A stretch of 64,000 bases of DNA from Methylobacterium sp. J-048 (GCF_022829515.1 NZ_JAKSYL010000214.1:1-64000), one strand, 5' to 3'. Positions 25,669-35,104 are shown, numbered from the stretch's first letter. Made by a program: numbers and translations. Notes: generated by a model not told the origin, from the letters alone.

Positions 25669-26654
25669 GTCCAGGGCAGGGCCGCCGACGCGTGATGGCG
25701 CAAGCGGAGATCAGTGAGGGTCTGACGCTTGATCCGTGCGCACTCACGCAGGATGTCCTCGCAGCGGCCAAGATAGACATCGGCCGGCGTGAGGTTGCTC
25801 AGGCTCTCGTGAGCCCGGAGATGGTTGTCGTGCTCGACGAAGGCGGCCACCCGCGCCTCCAGTTCGCCGGGCAGGTAGGCGTGTTGGAGCAGGATGCGGT
25901 TCTTGAGCGTCTGGTGCCAGCACTCGATCTTGCCCTCTCGTCTGCGGATGACGGGGCGCACCGCAGGTGTGGGTCATGCCGCAGCTGCCGAGCCAGTCGG
26001 CCAGATCGCCCGCGACGTAGCGCGATCCGTTGTCGGTGAGCAGCCGTGGCCAGTGCATTGCACGGGGTCGAGGTCAGCGGCCGCCAGTGCCAGGTCGAGC
26101 GTGGCGGTGACGTCGCTGGCCTGCATCGTCGCGCACAGCTTCCACGCCACGATGGTGCGTGAGAAGTCATCGAGCACCGTCGCCAGGTAGTACAAGCCCC
26201 ATCCGACGACCTTCAGGTCGGTGAAGGCCGTTTGCTAGAGCTGGTTGGGCGCGGTGGTCTTGTCGCGAAACGCGTCGGCGGCCTTGACGACGATATAGGC
26301 TGGGCTGGTGATCAGGTCCTGGGCCTTGAGCAGGCGGTAGGCGGTCGCTTCCGAGACGAAGTACCGACGCTCGTCGGTGAAGCGCACCGCCATCTCGCGC
26401 GGGCTGAGTTCCGGCTCTTCCAGCGCGAAGGCGGCGATCTGCTCGCGGACCTCGACCGGCAGACCGTTCCAGACCCAGCTGGGCCGCGAGGGCCGATCAG
26501 CCAGGGCCTCGGGGCCGCCGCGCTGGTAGGCGTCGTACCAGCCGTAGAAGGTGGCGCGCGGGATACCGAGCTTGTCCAGGGTGGCGCGCACCGGCAGGTG
26601 GGACTGCTCGAACAACCGGATGAGCTCCAGCTTCTTGGAGGCCGGGTACCTCAC
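25665..26654 (-). pseudogene. IS3-family transposase orfB, one stop codon and at least two frameshifts
   Basis: From GTG 26654: RYPASKKLELIRLFEQSHLP, RATLDKLGIPRATFYGWYDA, RYFVSEATAYRLLKAQDLIT. An in-frame TAG at 26235-26237 stands where the family has Trp or Gln (APNQL-stop-QTAFTDLKV); the frame resumes with YYLATVLDDFSR, shifts before LLTDNGSRYVAGDLADWLG, and shifts again before GKIECWHQTLKNRILLQHAY. Parts of the DDE set are readable (DFS, DNG, ECWHQTLKN), so the copy was once complete. Confidence 0.8.
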
Positions 26655-27109
26655 GCCTCGTCGCCCCCAGCCCCGCTCATATTTTTTTGAGCAGGCGGTT
26701 CTCCAGGACGAGGTCGGCCACGACCTCCTTCAGCGCGCCCGCCTCGCGCCGCAGATCCTTGACCTCGTCGGAGGTGGCCGCGCGAGCCGTGTCACCGGCC
26801 AGTCGCCGTTTGCCGGCTTCCAAGAACTCCTTGAGACCAGCCGTAGCTCATCGAGATGGCGATGCCCTCGCGCCGGCACAGCTCGGCGATGCTGTCCTCA
26901 CCGCGCAGGCCCTCCAGCACGATCCGAATCTTCTCCTCGGACGAGAACTGCCGGCGCGTGGCCCGTCGGATGTCCTTGATCACAGCTTCTGCCGGCTTCC
27001 GTGCCGGCCCGGATGTCTGTTTCATCTTCGCTCCTGGGGGCTACGATGAACCAGTCATCCTCCGTTCGTGAAGGCCCTCAATTTGTCTCAGGAGCGCTGA
27101 CGGCGGACA
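25669..27109 (-). mobile_element. decayed IS3-family element
   Basis: A two-gene IS3-type unit on the minus strand with orfA (26677-27025) and orfB (25665-26654), both broken. The ends TGTCC (25669) and GGACA (27109) are suggested by where the interrupted transposase stops and by symmetry, but the inverted repeats beyond those 5 bases are poor. No target duplication was found. Boundaries are approximate; the element cannot move by itself. Confidence 0.6.
26677..27025 (-). pseudogene. IS3-family orfA with a frameshift
   Basis: MKQTSGPARKPAEAVIKDIR then RRQFSSEEKIRIVLEGLRGE and a helix-turn-helix. The frame is lost near 26840 (TGGTCTCAAGGAGTTC carries one base too many), and family sequence continues in another frame as EFLEAGKRRLAGDTAR to LVLENRLLKKI. 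An A7 run just before the end is where -1 slippage would be expected in this IS family. Confidence 0.75.
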
Positions 27110-27246
27110 CACCGAAAACTGACTGATTTCGAGCGAGCCACGAGGCGAAGTAGGAATCGCCGCTCGTAATCTCGCCTGCGGAGGCATGCCCCGCGGCGGG
27201 GTGATCATGTCGGCATCGCTCCATCGATCAGGGAGATGGAACGCGC
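27110..27246. other. gap between IS remnant and siderophore receptor
   Basis: 137 bp with no coding sequence and no clear hairpin. It follows the end of the siderophore receptor gene on the minus strand and would hold its terminator; none was recognised. Confidence 0.4.
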
Positions 27247-29595
27247 TCAGAACGTCAGGCGTGCCGTCAGCACAAAGGTTCGACCTGGACCAGGCGTGGC
27301 CGAGCCGTATCCGGAGACGGTCTCGAAGTTCTTGGTATTGGCGATGTTGTAGACGTTGAGCTGCAACGCCGCGTTTTCGGTAAGCCGGTAGGTGGCCAGT
27401 GCGTCGAACCGCCAATAGCCGGGCACGAGGGCGGTGTTCGCCGAACTGGTAAAGCGTTCGCCCACATAGTACGCGCTTCCGCCGACCGTCAAACCGGGGA
27501 GGATCAGGTAGGTGCTGGTTAGCGCGAACGTGTTGTGCGGCGTGTTGGCCAGGATGTTGCCAGGCGTCGACACGAAGGCACCCGTGGTGTTCCGGGCGCT
27601 CTTCAAGACGCGGCCGTCCAGATAGGTATAGCCGCCGAACACACTCCACGCGTCCGTGATCTTGCCGGCAACGCCAAGCTCGAAGCCCTGCACCCGCGTG
27701 GTGCCGACCGTCGAGTAGATACCGTTCGTTGAGTCGACGGCCTCGATCGCGTTTTGCTGGGTGACCTGGAACACTGCGCCCGTCAGGCTGAGCTGACTGT
27801 CGAACAGATCGTACTTGGCGCCGGCCTCGTAGGTCTCGTTGGTGATCGGCTTGAGGTTCTGCTGGCCACCGGTGATCGTCAGGTACTCGCTCGACGGGTC
27901 GAACGAGGTTCCGTACATGAAGTAGACGCTGGCGTTGTCGACCGGGTGGACGACTGCGCCCGTCCGCCAGCTGACGAACTGCACCTTGTTGACGACGTTG
28001 TACGGCGTCGTCGCGTTCAGCGGGCCGGTCTGGACGTAGGACGGCGTCAGGACCGAGGCCGCATGCTGGTGGACTGTGAGATCGTCGTACCGGAGACCGC
28101 CCAGGATCTCCAGGTAGCGGTTGATTTTGACCTGATCGCTCGCATAGACGCCGACCGTATTGCCGACGTCGTAAGTGTCCGTACTGACGGTTGGAACGAC
28201 ACCTGGACTGGTCGGATAGGGATTGGGGAAACCGACGTTGACGCGCGAACCGCCGGTGATGTTGGTCCGGTACTGGTCGCGGGTCTCCTGGCTGAGCTCG
28301 ATCCCGCTCAGCAGCGTGTGCTGAAGGCCGAACGTCTCGACGTGCCCGACTAGATCGGTCTGGTTCGTGAACAGCGTGTTGACGGTGTGGTTCTGGAAGT
28401 CGTTCGTGTTGTTCACGTAGAGGCTGCCCAGTGGACGCGCGAACAAGGCCGCACTCGAAAGCGCCGCTCCGCCGTTGGCCTGCCCGTAGAGGTTCGTCGC
28501 GTTGACTTGAACACCGCGGACGCGCACGAACCGATCAATCAACGAGTAGCGCGTGGTATTGGTGATACTCCAGTCCTGATCGAACGTGTGCTTGTACTGC
28601 AGAGTGCCGATATGCGCGTCTACCTGCTCAGTGTCGGAGAAACCCGGGCTGAGGCGTCCGAAGTAGGTGTTCTTCGAGACCGGTGCCGGTCGGCCATAGT
28701 AAGTGCCGAAGTAGCCGCCCGGCAGAACCGGGATGCCGTAATCCGGGATATTGTTGTCCTTCTGGTAGATGTAGCTGACAGTGACCTGATCGTCCGGTGT
28801 CAGGTTCGCCCGAAGCGAAGGGGCGACGCCGAAGCGCGTGGTGTTGATGTGGTCGCGGCCGGCGACATCCGTGTCGTTGGCGAGGAATGCGAGGCGGATG
28901 GCGGAGTCGCCCAGGACCGTGTTGATGTCCCCGGTGACGCGCGCGCCCGGGGCACTGTAGCCCGACGCGTCGATCTGCACCTTGTCGGCCGCGAAGAACG
29001 GCAGTTTGCTGGTGACGTTGATGACGCCGCCAGTCGAACCGCGCCCGAACAAGAACGAGGAAGGCCCCTTCAGCACCTCGACGCTCTCGATGCTGAACGT
29101 GTCGCGTGTGTACCAGCCAGGGTCGCGGACGCCGTCGCGGTAGAAGTCGTTGCGGGCGGAGTAACCGCGGATGTTGATGTTGTCGCCCTGCGTGCCTCCC
29201 TCGCCACCGAACATGGTGATGCCGGGCACATTGCGCAGCGTCTCGACGAGCGTCGAGTCGCGCTGATCTTGAATGAGTTGCTGCGGGACGACCGTAATGC
29301 TCTGAGGGGTGTCGAGGATCGGGGTCGGCAGCCGCTGAAGCTGAAGCTGCCGGGGGTTGTAGGACGAACCTGCGGGAGCCCCAGACATCGTGACGTCGAG
29401 TTGATCCATCACGACCGACATCGAGTCCTGTCCCACTGCCGGTGAGGCGACGAAGGCCAAAGAGGCTGCACCAACCGCCGCCTGCGAAAGGCGGGTCCAT
29501 CCGGCTGCGCGAGAGCTGGATCCATTGTCGAATGAAGTGCTGGCCCCATCATCGGCGGCCGAGAAAAGTTCGGCGATCAGTTCCTGCTTCTTCAT
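27247..29595 (-). CDS. TonB-dependent ferri-siderophore receptor
   Basis: 782 residues. The plug shows ILDTPQSITVVPQQLIQDQR, VETLRNVPGITMFGGEGG, NINIRGYSARNDFYRDGVRD and VEVLKGPSSFLFGRGSTGGV; a 22-strand barrel follows and the protein ends in Phe (LTARLTF), as needed for outer-membrane assembly. The signal peptide is late (about residues 30-58, AAVGAASLAFVASPAVGQ), after an unusual polar leader starting MKKQELIAELF. The ATG at 29595 is chosen over an upstream start that lacks a ribosome site. Divergent from PepSY and PiuC genes, a common iron-uptake set. Confidence 0.93.
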   Translation of the reverse strand: MKKQELIAELFSAADDGASTSFDNGSSSRAAGWTRLSQAAVGAASLAFVASPAVGQDSMSVVMDQLDVTMSGAPAGSSYNPRQLQLQRLPTPILDTPQSITVVPQQLIQDQRDSTLVETLRNVPGITMFGGEGGTQGDNINIRGYSARNDFYRDGVRDPGWYTRDTFSIESVEVLKGPSSFLFGRGSTGGVINVTSKLPFFAADKVQIDASGYSAPGARVTGDINTVLGDSAIRLAFLANDTDVAGRDHINTTRFGVAPSLRANLTPDDQVTVSYIYQKDNNIPDYGIPVLPGGYFGTYYGRPAPVSKNTYFGRLSPGFSDTEQVDAHIGTLQYKHTFDQDWSITNTTRYSLIDRFVRVRGVQVNATNLYGQANGGAALSSAALFARPLGSLYVNNTNDFQNHTVNTLFTNQTDLVGHVETFGLQHTLLSGIELSQETRDQYRTNITGGSRVNVGFPNPYPTSPGVVPTVSTDTYDVGNTVGVYASDQVKINRYLEILGGLRYDDLTVHQHAASVLTPSYVQTGPLNATTPYNVVNKVQFVSWRTGAVVHPVDNASVYFMYGTSFDPSSEYLTITGGQQNLKPITNETYEAGAKYDLFDSQLSLTGAVFQVTQQNAIEAVDSTNGIYSTVGTTRVQGFELGVAGKITDAWSVFGGYTYLDGRVLKSARNTTGAFVSTPGNILANTPHNTFALTSTYLILPGLTVGGSAYYVGERFTSSANTALVPGYWRFDALATYRLTENAALQLNVYNIANTKNFETVSGYGSATPGPGRTFVLTARLTF

Positions 29596-29807
29596 AGTAA
29601 TTCCAGGATACCTGCCCCACCACGTATCCGCTGCGTATCTTAATCCACTCCCCGACATCAATCGGAATCAATGTGCCCGGATCGTTTTGCTGTTATTTTT
29701 AGATTATAATAATTCGAAATAAAAGATTGACTAGATGAATTCTAAATCGATCGGATTGCTTTCGCTTGGATCTTGAACCAAGACCGGTTGGCGGTGGCTG
29801 AACGGGC
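29596..29807. promoter_or_regulatory. divergent iron-uptake promoter region
   Basis: 212 bp between the receptor and the PepSY gene. The centre (29690-29745) is very A/T-rich, with TTATTT...AAATAA symmetry and TTCTAAA, which resembles half of an Irr/ICE box. No full Fur, RirA or Irr site can be claimed. Iron control is inferred from gene content. Confidence 0.35.
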
Positions 29808-31037
29808 ATGAGACCGATGACTTTTGGACGACCCCCTTCCTGGCGTACGATGTTCCGCAAGGTGCATCTGTGGCTCGGGATCGGCTTGGCGCTCCTGATC
29901 GTGCCGATCACGCTCACCGGCTTGGTCCTCGTGTTCGATGACGAGATCGACGAGGTCCTCAATCCCGGCCTCTACGCAACCACCGGCACGGCCCTGGCTC
30001 GTCCCGCGGACGAGTACATGCAAAGCGCAAGCGCGGCCGTGGGCGGCCGAGCTGTGATGCTGCGCTGGCCAGACGGAGAAGGTAGGCCGGTTACCGTCAT
30101 GGTCCGCCTCCAACCCCCACCATCCGCGGTTGAGCACAAGCCGGACGGTGAGCGTGGCACCAACCGGAGCGGCAGACCCGAGGGCCAGGCCGGCAACAGG
30201 CGGCCGCCCAGCCGCCTCATCTATCTCGACCCACCGACCGGCGCGGTGCTCGGCATCAAGGACTTCCGTGATTCGTTGATCGGGCAGGTCCACGTCTTCC
30301 ACGAGAACCTGATGGTTCCGGAGTACTCCGGCCGCGCCGTCGTCGGCTGGACGGGCGTCGCGCTGCTCCTGCTGTCGTTGACGGGGCTGGTCCTCTGGTT
30401 GCCGCGCAACGCGCGCCTCGTGCGCGCCTTCGCCTGGCGCAGGGGCCCAACGACGAGCATCAACCTGCACCACCTCGCGGGTCTCTGGATTTCGATCCCC
30501 TTGGGGTTGATGGCGCTCACCGGCATAGTGCTGGCCTTCCCGCCGCAGGCGAGCGCCGTGCTGAACGCATTCGACACGCCGCAGCCGCCTGTCAGGCGCA
30601 CCGGCGCCGATCCACTCATGCCACACCCGGCACTCACGGCGGAACGGGCCCTTGAGATCGGGAAGGACGCTGCCGAACCGGAGAAACCTCGGATGCTGGC
30701 CGCACCCAGCATCACCACGAGGGCGTGGCGCCTGGAGGTCGAGGCCCCAGATGGTACGCGGCACTCGATCAGCATCGACGACGCGACCGGGCAAACGACA
30801 CTGGAACAACCGCCGCGCCGTGGGGATGTCATAGGCACCTGGATGCGGCGCGTGCATGATGGCCGCTCACACGGCCCGATCTGGGCCACGCTGGCGGGCC
30901 TCTGCGGGGTCCTGCCGACGCTCCTGGCGATCACGGGCGTACTGATGTGGCTGCGGAAGCGACGCAACAAGGCGGCGCTGCGGCGCGGCACCTCCGCATT
31001 GCCTAATCCGCGTTTGATGTCCGTCGAGAACGCCTAG
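29808..31037 (+). CDS. PepSY-associated membrane protein (siderophore/ferric reductase type)
   Basis: 409 residues with four membrane helices: about 16-36 (WLGIGLALLIVPITLTGLVL), 178-200, 222-245 and 360-385 (LCGVLPTLLAITGVLMWL). Conserved His after helix ends (VHLWLGIG, NLHHLAGLW) fit haem or flavin-linked electron transfer. PiuB/FhuF-like members are thought to reduce ferric siderophores at the inner membrane. The large periplasmic loop between the first helices is Pro/Arg-rich. Followed 17 bp later by piuC. Confidence 0.83.
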   Translation: MRPMTFGRPPSWRTMFRKVHLWLGIGLALLIVPITLTGLVLVFDDEIDEVLNPGLYATTGTALARPADEYMQSASAAVGGRAVMLRWPDGEGRPVTVMVRLQPPPSAVEHKPDGERGTNRSGRPEGQAGNRRPPSRLIYLDPPTGAVLGIKDFRDSLIGQVHVFHENLMVPEYSGRAVVGWTGVALLLLSLTGLVLWLPRNARLVRAFAWRRGPTTSINLHHLAGLWISIPLGLMALTGIVLAFPPQASAVLNAFDTPQPPVRRTGADPLMPHPALTAERALEIGKDAAEPEKPRMLAAPSITTRAWRLEVEAPDGTRHSISIDDATGQTTLEQPPRRGDVIGTWMRRVHDGRSHGPIWATLAGLCGVLPTLLAITGVLMWLRKRRNKAALRRGTSALPNPRLMSVENA

Positions 31038-31054
31038 CCAAACGGACCTGTCCC

Positions 31055-31732
31055 ATGCTCGTACATATCCCGCAGGTGCTCAGCGCAGATCAGGTCGCCC
31101 GCTGCCGTGCGATCATGGATCGTGCTGCCTGGACCGACGGCCGGGTCACCGCCGGGTTCCAGTCGGCGCAGGTCAAGAAGAACCTGCAGCTGCCGGAGGA
31201 CGCTCCGGAGGCCCAGGAACTCGGCAATATGGTCTTGCTCGCGCTCAAGCGCAGCCCGCTGTTCCTCTCGGCCGCGCTGCCGCACACGGTGTTCCCGCCT
31301 CTGTTCAACCGATATGACGCCGGCATGACCTTCGGCGCCCACATCGACAACGCCATCCGGCAGTCGCTAGATGGCCAGCGCATCCGGACCGACATCTCGG
31401 CGACGCTGTTCCTCAGTGGGACGGACGAGTACGACGGCGGCGAGCTGACGGTCGAGGACACTTACGGCAGCCACGCCGTCAAACTTCCTGCCGGTGATCT
31501 GATAATCTATCCGGCCGACAGCCTGCACAACGTCACGCCGATCACGCGCGGCTCACGAGTGGCCTCCTTCTTCTGGATCCAGAGCCTGATCCGCGACCGG
31601 ACGCGCCGGGCCCTGCTGTTCGACCTCGACACTTCGGTCCGGCATCTGACCCGCGACGTACCGGGACATGAGGCCCTGGTGTCTCTGACGGGGACCTATC
31701 ACAACCTGCTTCGGCAATGGGCCGAGACATGA
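31055..31732 (+). CDS. piuC: Fe(II)/2-oxoglutarate-dependent PKHD-type hydroxylase PiuC
   Basis: 225 residues, standard PiuC/YbiX length. MLVHIPQVLSADQVARCRAI, FNRYDAGMTFGAHIDNAI (iron ligands His and Asp), DEYDGGELTVEDTYG, and SLHNVTPITRGSRVASFFWI (third His ligand and the Arg for 2-oxoglutarate). It presumably hydroxylates siderophore or receptor-linked molecules in the cytoplasm; the natural substrate is unknown. Last gene of the + strand iron unit. Confidence 0.92.
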   Translation: MLVHIPQVLSADQVARCRAIMDRAAWTDGRVTAGFQSAQVKKNLQLPEDAPEAQELGNMVLLALKRSPLFLSAALPHTVFPPLFNRYDAGMTFGAHIDNAIRQSLDGQRIRTDISATLFLSGTDEYDGGELTVEDTYGSHAVKLPAGDLIIYPADSLHNVTPITRGSRVASFFWIQSLIRDRTRRALLFDLDTSVRHLTRDVPGHEALVSLTGTYHNLLRQWAET

Positions 31733-32100
31733 TGCTCCGTCGGTGCGATCAGCCTTTGCCGCGGCCGCCTGCACATCAGCACGCTCCATTTGAATATTCG
31801 CTCCTCCGCGAGCAAGGCGTCGCCGCTTCACATACGGCAGTACCGCTAAGCTGCGGGTGGCTGACAGCGGCTGGGTCGCGGCGCCTGCGTCCGCTTCGGC
31901 AGTTGAGCGCGTACGGTCGAAGTCTCCGCGCTGGACGCGGAGCCGAAGGTCTGCTTCCGGGCTGCCAGCCAACTTCCGTTCGCCACCCTTCCATGACGTT
32001 CGCCCATTTGCGCCATATGTCCGCTTCGAAGTGGCCTGCCCCCATTTGGTGGCCCAGGTTCGAAGTTAGTGCATCGTCGGTCTGGAGTTGACCCCGTTTG
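31733..32100. other. non-coding stretch before IS element
   Basis: 368 bp with no credible gene. Repeated GTCCGCTTC-type words (31891, 32021) hint at decayed repeats, but no full repeat unit could be defined. Confidence 0.4.
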
Positions 32101-32123
32101 TGGTCCACGGCCTATGCAAGTTC
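32101..32123. repeat. left terminal inverted repeat of the IS3 element
   Basis: TGGTCCACGGCCTATGCAAG plus TTC; pairs with the right end with one mismatch (G/A at position 9). Confidence 0.85.
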
Positions 32124-32920
32124 CCGGGCTGTGACAGCTTGGTTGGCGAAGGCTCGGGGCGTCAAGCCGCCCAGGGCCGTGTGGGGGCGATCTTCGTTGT
32201 AATGGCACCTCCAGTCCTCGATGCGCTCGCGGGCATCGGCCAGCGACAGGAACCAAGAGGCGTTCAGGCATTCCGCTCGGAGGCGGCCGTTGAACGACTC
32301 GATGTAGGCGTTGGCGGTTGGCTTGCCCGGTCGTGAGAAGTCGATCTCGACCTCGTTCAGGTACGCCCATTGTCGACCCGCAGGCTCTTGGGTCGCCCCC
32401 TCAGCCTGACCAAGGCGTCCAGGGCCTCGGTCACCTGGAAAGCGCGGAAGTTGGCTTTCGGGGTGAGTGAGAGCGCCTCTCGCGTGTAGCAATCGACGAC
32501 GGTCAGGATCCGGAACGGACGCCCGTCGAAGACGCGGTCGGATACGAAGTCCATCGCCCAGACCTCGTTGGGCCCACCGATGGCCGACCGCCCCTGGCGA
32601 TACCGCCAGGCCCGCGTACGCTTGGGCAGCTTGGACCGGATCGACAGCCCCTCGTCGCGGTAGATCCGGTCAGTGCGCTTGTGGTTCACCGTCCAGCCCT
32701 CCCGTCGCAACAGGATGTGCAGCCGCCGGTAGCCGTAGCGCACCCGCGCGGCGGCCAGCTCCTTCAGCCGCATGCGCAGCGCTACCTGAGGGTCCGAGCG
32801 CTTCCTGTAGCGCTGCGACGAACGACTGACGCCGGTGGCCTGACAGGCCCGACGCTCGCTGATGTCGTAGGCCACCTGCAGGTGACCGGCGACCTCACGG
32901 CGAGCGGCGGGCCTCACCAC
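32112..32920 (-). pseudogene. IS407-type transposase orfB with internal deletion
   Basis: GTG 32920: REVAGHLQVAYDISERRACQ, VRYGYRRLHILLRREGW, EVWAMDFVSDRVFDGRPFRI (first Asp), then RPKSLRVDNG followed at once, in another frame, by QWAYLNEVEIDFSRPGKPTA, IESFNGRLRAECLNASWF. The family segment PEFAGRMLD between DNG and QWAY is gone. CAATGGG would occur on both sides of that segment and is now single, so deletion between 7-bp repeats explains the loss and the frameshift. Confidence 0.82.
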
Positions 32921-33180
32921 TGATCCTTGAGCACGTCCTGCAACATGGAGCGGTCCAGCGTCAGATCGGCGACCAGCCTCTTCAGCTTACTGTTCTCGTC
33001 CTCCAGCTGCTTGAGCCAGCGGATCTCCGGCACGCCCATGCCGACGAACTGCTTCTTCCAGCGGTAAAACGTCGGCTCGGATACGCCCATCTTCCGGCAG
33101 ACCTCATCCACCGTCGCACCATTCTCCGCCTGCCGCAGGGCGAAGGCGATCTGTTCGTTCGTGACGCGTTTGCGAGGCAT
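32914..33180 (-). CDS. IS407-type transposase orfA
   Basis: 88 residues from MPRKRVTNEQIAFALRQAEN: a helix-turn-helix (VDEVCRKMGVSEPTFYRWKK) and a leucine zipper (WLKQLEDENSKLKRLVADLT), ending LQDVLKDQW. Intact. Its stop overlaps the orfB start region, the usual coupling in this family. Provides DNA binding and dimerisation for the OrfAB transposase, which cannot form here because orfB is damaged. Confidence 0.9.
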   Translation of the reverse strand: MPRKRVTNEQIAFALRQAENGATVDEVCRKMGVSEPTFYRWKKQFVGMGVPEIRWLKQLEDENSKLKRLVADLTLDRSMLQDVLKDQW

Positions 33181-33263
33181 GGCATCCACCCTCCTTCAGG
33201 GTTCAGGATGCCCGAAAAACTTGCGCTCAGCGCGGACCAGTTTGCTGGGTCAGGGTCACCCGA

Positions 33264-33286
33264 GAACTTGCATAGGCTGTGGACCA
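33264..33286. repeat. right terminal inverted repeat of the IS3 element
   Basis: GAACTTGCATAGGCTGTGGA plus CCA; reverse complement of the left end apart from one base. Confidence 0.85.
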
Positions 33287-33495
33287 AAATAGCGGTCGGC
33301 CAAGCTTGTCTTGGAGCAGCGGGTGCGCCCCAGCGTGCCGGCAGCGGACCGGCGATCTGCTCGTTTGTATGGTCGGGACGATCAAAGCCTCTTCCTCCGC
33401 GCTGGCGACCTCGTCGGCGCGGAGCGTTCCGACTTTCCGCGCGTCCCTGTCCCCCGTATGGATGGGCGCGCCTCGCGCATCGCACCGGAGCCGTT
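33287..33495. other. upstream region of the amino acid-type ABC operon
   Basis: 209 bp. The minus strand shows a short run (FDRPDHTNEQIAG) like the start of an IS3 orfA, too short to call. It must contain the promoter for the operon starting at 33496, if that promoter was not displaced by the IS; no strong match is visible. Confidence 0.35.
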
Positions 33496-34344
33496 ATGGC
33501 GCGTATCTCATCGTTCAAATCCTGTCTCGGCGCTCTCGCGCTCGCATCCCTCAGCTTGATCGCGAGCCGGGCGGCTCAGGCGGATGCGACGCTCAACCGG
33601 ATCAAGGGGCGGCAGAAGCTCACCGTCGGCATCATCCTCTCGGGTGCGCCCTTCGGCTACATCGACCCGCAAAGCCGCGCCGAGAAGGGCTTCAACATCG
33701 ATCTGGCGCGGGCGCTCGCCGAGAAGCTCGGCGTCAAGGTCGAACTCGTGACGGTCACGCCGCCCAACCGCGTGCAGTTCCTGCAGCAGGGCAAGGTTGA
33801 TATCCTGATCGCCAACATGCAGTTCACCGAGGATCGCGCGAAGATCATGGATCACGTGCAGACCCCGTACGACCGGGCCGGCGGGGCCGCGCTCGGCCGC
33901 AAGGACAGCGGGATCAAGGACTGGGCGGATCTCAAGGGCAAGCCGGTCTGCATCTCGCAGGGCTCCAACTACGCGCAGCCGCTGGCCGACACCTACGGCG
34001 CTGCGGTGAAGGGCATCCCGAGCCAGCCGGAATCGATGCTGGCGCTCCAGGGCGGCAATTGCGTCGTCGCCGTCCACGTCGCCCCGACGATCAAGCTGCT
34101 GCTCGCCGACCGCCCGAACGAGTGGAAGGACTACGCCGTCATCATCCCGACCGAGCTGGAGCCGGCCGATTCGGTGATCTGGCTGCGCAAGGGCGAGCGC
34201 GACACCGGCGCGGCCCTCGACGCGGCGGTCCGGGATCTGCACGCGTCGGGGGCGATGCTGGAGATGGCCAAGGCGAACCGGCTCGTCGATCCCACATTCA
34301 TCGAGGAGGCGCGGCGCACATACGCCGCGCCCGCCAAGCCGTGA
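33496..34344 (+). CDS. polar amino acid-type ABC substrate-binding protein (family 3)
   Basis: 282 residues with a Sec signal (about 1-29, CLGALALASLSLIASRAAQA). The mature part has LTVGIILSGAPFGYIDPQSR, GFNIDLARALAEKLGVKVEL and RVQFLQQGKVDILIANMQFT, the GlnH/HisJ fold. GGAG before ATG 33496 sets the start. First gene of a six-gene + strand operon. The ligand is probably an amino acid or related acid. Confidence 0.9.
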   Translation: MARISSFKSCLGALALASLSLIASRAAQADATLNRIKGRQKLTVGIILSGAPFGYIDPQSRAEKGFNIDLARALAEKLGVKVELVTVTPPNRVQFLQQGKVDILIANMQFTEDRAKIMDHVQTPYDRAGGAALGRKDSGIKDWADLKGKPVCISQGSNYAQPLADTYGAAVKGIPSQPESMLALQGGNCVVAVHVAPTIKLLLADRPNEWKDYAVIIPTELEPADSVIWLRKGERDTGAALDAAVRDLHASGAMLEMAKANRLVDPTFIEEARRTYAAPAKP

Positions 34345-34360
34345 CCGCGTCGCAGCCGGC

Positions 34361-35104
34361 ATGATCGACCACGCCGTTCGGACCTTCATCGCCCTCGCGG
34401 GCGAGATCGGCCTGCACTACGATTTCCTCGCGAGCCCGTCCGAGGTCCGGCCCTGGATCGCCGGCATGGGCACGACGCTCCTGCTCATCCTGTTGGCGAT
34501 CCCGCTGAGCCTCGCCGCGGGCGTGGCCTTCGCGGCGGCCCTGACCTCCGGCCGCCCGTGGCTCGCCGGCCCGGTGCGGACCTATGTCGAGCTGACCCGC
34601 AACACCCCGACCCTCGTCCAGCTCATGTTCGCGTTCTTCGCGCTCAACATGCTGCTGTCGAAGGCGCTCGGCGGCGCGGCGAACAACCCGTTCACGCCGT
34701 TCTTCTGGGTGGTGGCGGTGACCGGGCTCCACATCGCCGCCTTCCACGCGGAGGCGCTGCGCGGCGGGATCGAGGCCGTGCCGGCAGCCATGGTCGAGAC
34801 CGCCCACGCCATCGGCTTCTCCGGCTTCGAGGTCCTGCGCTACGTGACGCTCCCGCTCGCCCTGCGCACCGCCATGCCGGCCATCGTGAACAATCTGGTC
34901 AACCTCGTGAAGTTGACCACCATCGGGTCGGCGATCGCGGTCGGCGAGGTGACCTACGCGTCGATCATGATCTGGACGCAGCGCGACAACGTCCTCGAAC
35001 TGATGATCGTGATCCTGCTGTTCTTCGGGCTGATCAACACGGCGCTGTCGCAGATCGGCCGCTACGTGGAGCGCCGACTTGCGGTCCCGGGATACGGCGT
35101 TTGA
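34361..35104 (+). CDS. amino acid-type ABC permease (HisM/GlnP family), first
   Basis: 247 residues, predicted five to six membrane helices. YVELTRNTPTLVQLMFAFFA and EALRGGIEAVPAAMVETAHA are hallmarks of the HEQRo permeases; the EAA loop reads ETAHAIGFSGFEVLRYVTLP. Forms the channel with the next gene, whose TTG start overlaps its stop. Confidence 0.92.
   Translation: MIDHAVRTFIALAGEIGLHYDFLASPSEVRPWIAGMGTTLLLILLAIPLSLAAGVAFAAALTSGRPWLAGPVRTYVELTRNTPTLVQLMFAFFALNMLLSKALGGAANNPFTPFFWVVAVTGLHIAAFHAEALRGGIEAVPAAMVETAHAIGFSGFEVLRYVTLPLALRTAMPAIVNNLVNLVKLTTIGSAIAVGEVTYASIMIWTQRDNVLELMIVILLFFGLINTALSQIGRYVERRLAVPGYGV

Larger units (their letters stand above)
32101..33286 (-). mobile_element. IS3-family (IS407-like) insertion sequence, orfB deleted in part
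   Basis: Bounded by inverted repeats 32101-32123 and 33264-33286 that match at 22 of 23 bases. Carries intact orfA and a frameshifted orfB, both minus strand. About 1.19 kb, close to the 1.2 kb usual for the group. No clear target duplication was seen. Non-autonomous, but could be mobilised by an intact copy elsewhere. Confidence 0.85.

Noticed and set aside
26677..26695. Programmed -1 frameshift at A7 joining orfA and orfB
   Set aside because: The slippery run is present, but the -1 frame meets a stop (TGA) before the orfB start, and both genes are broken anyway.
29690..29745. Fur, RirA or Irr box in the iron-uptake promoter
   Set aside because: Only partial symmetry (TTCTAAA half-site, TTATTT/AAATAA); not enough for a site call.
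31776..32108. 110-codon minus-strand open frame before the IS element
   Set aside because: No ribosome site, low-complexity Arg-rich tail, no family; treated as non-coding.
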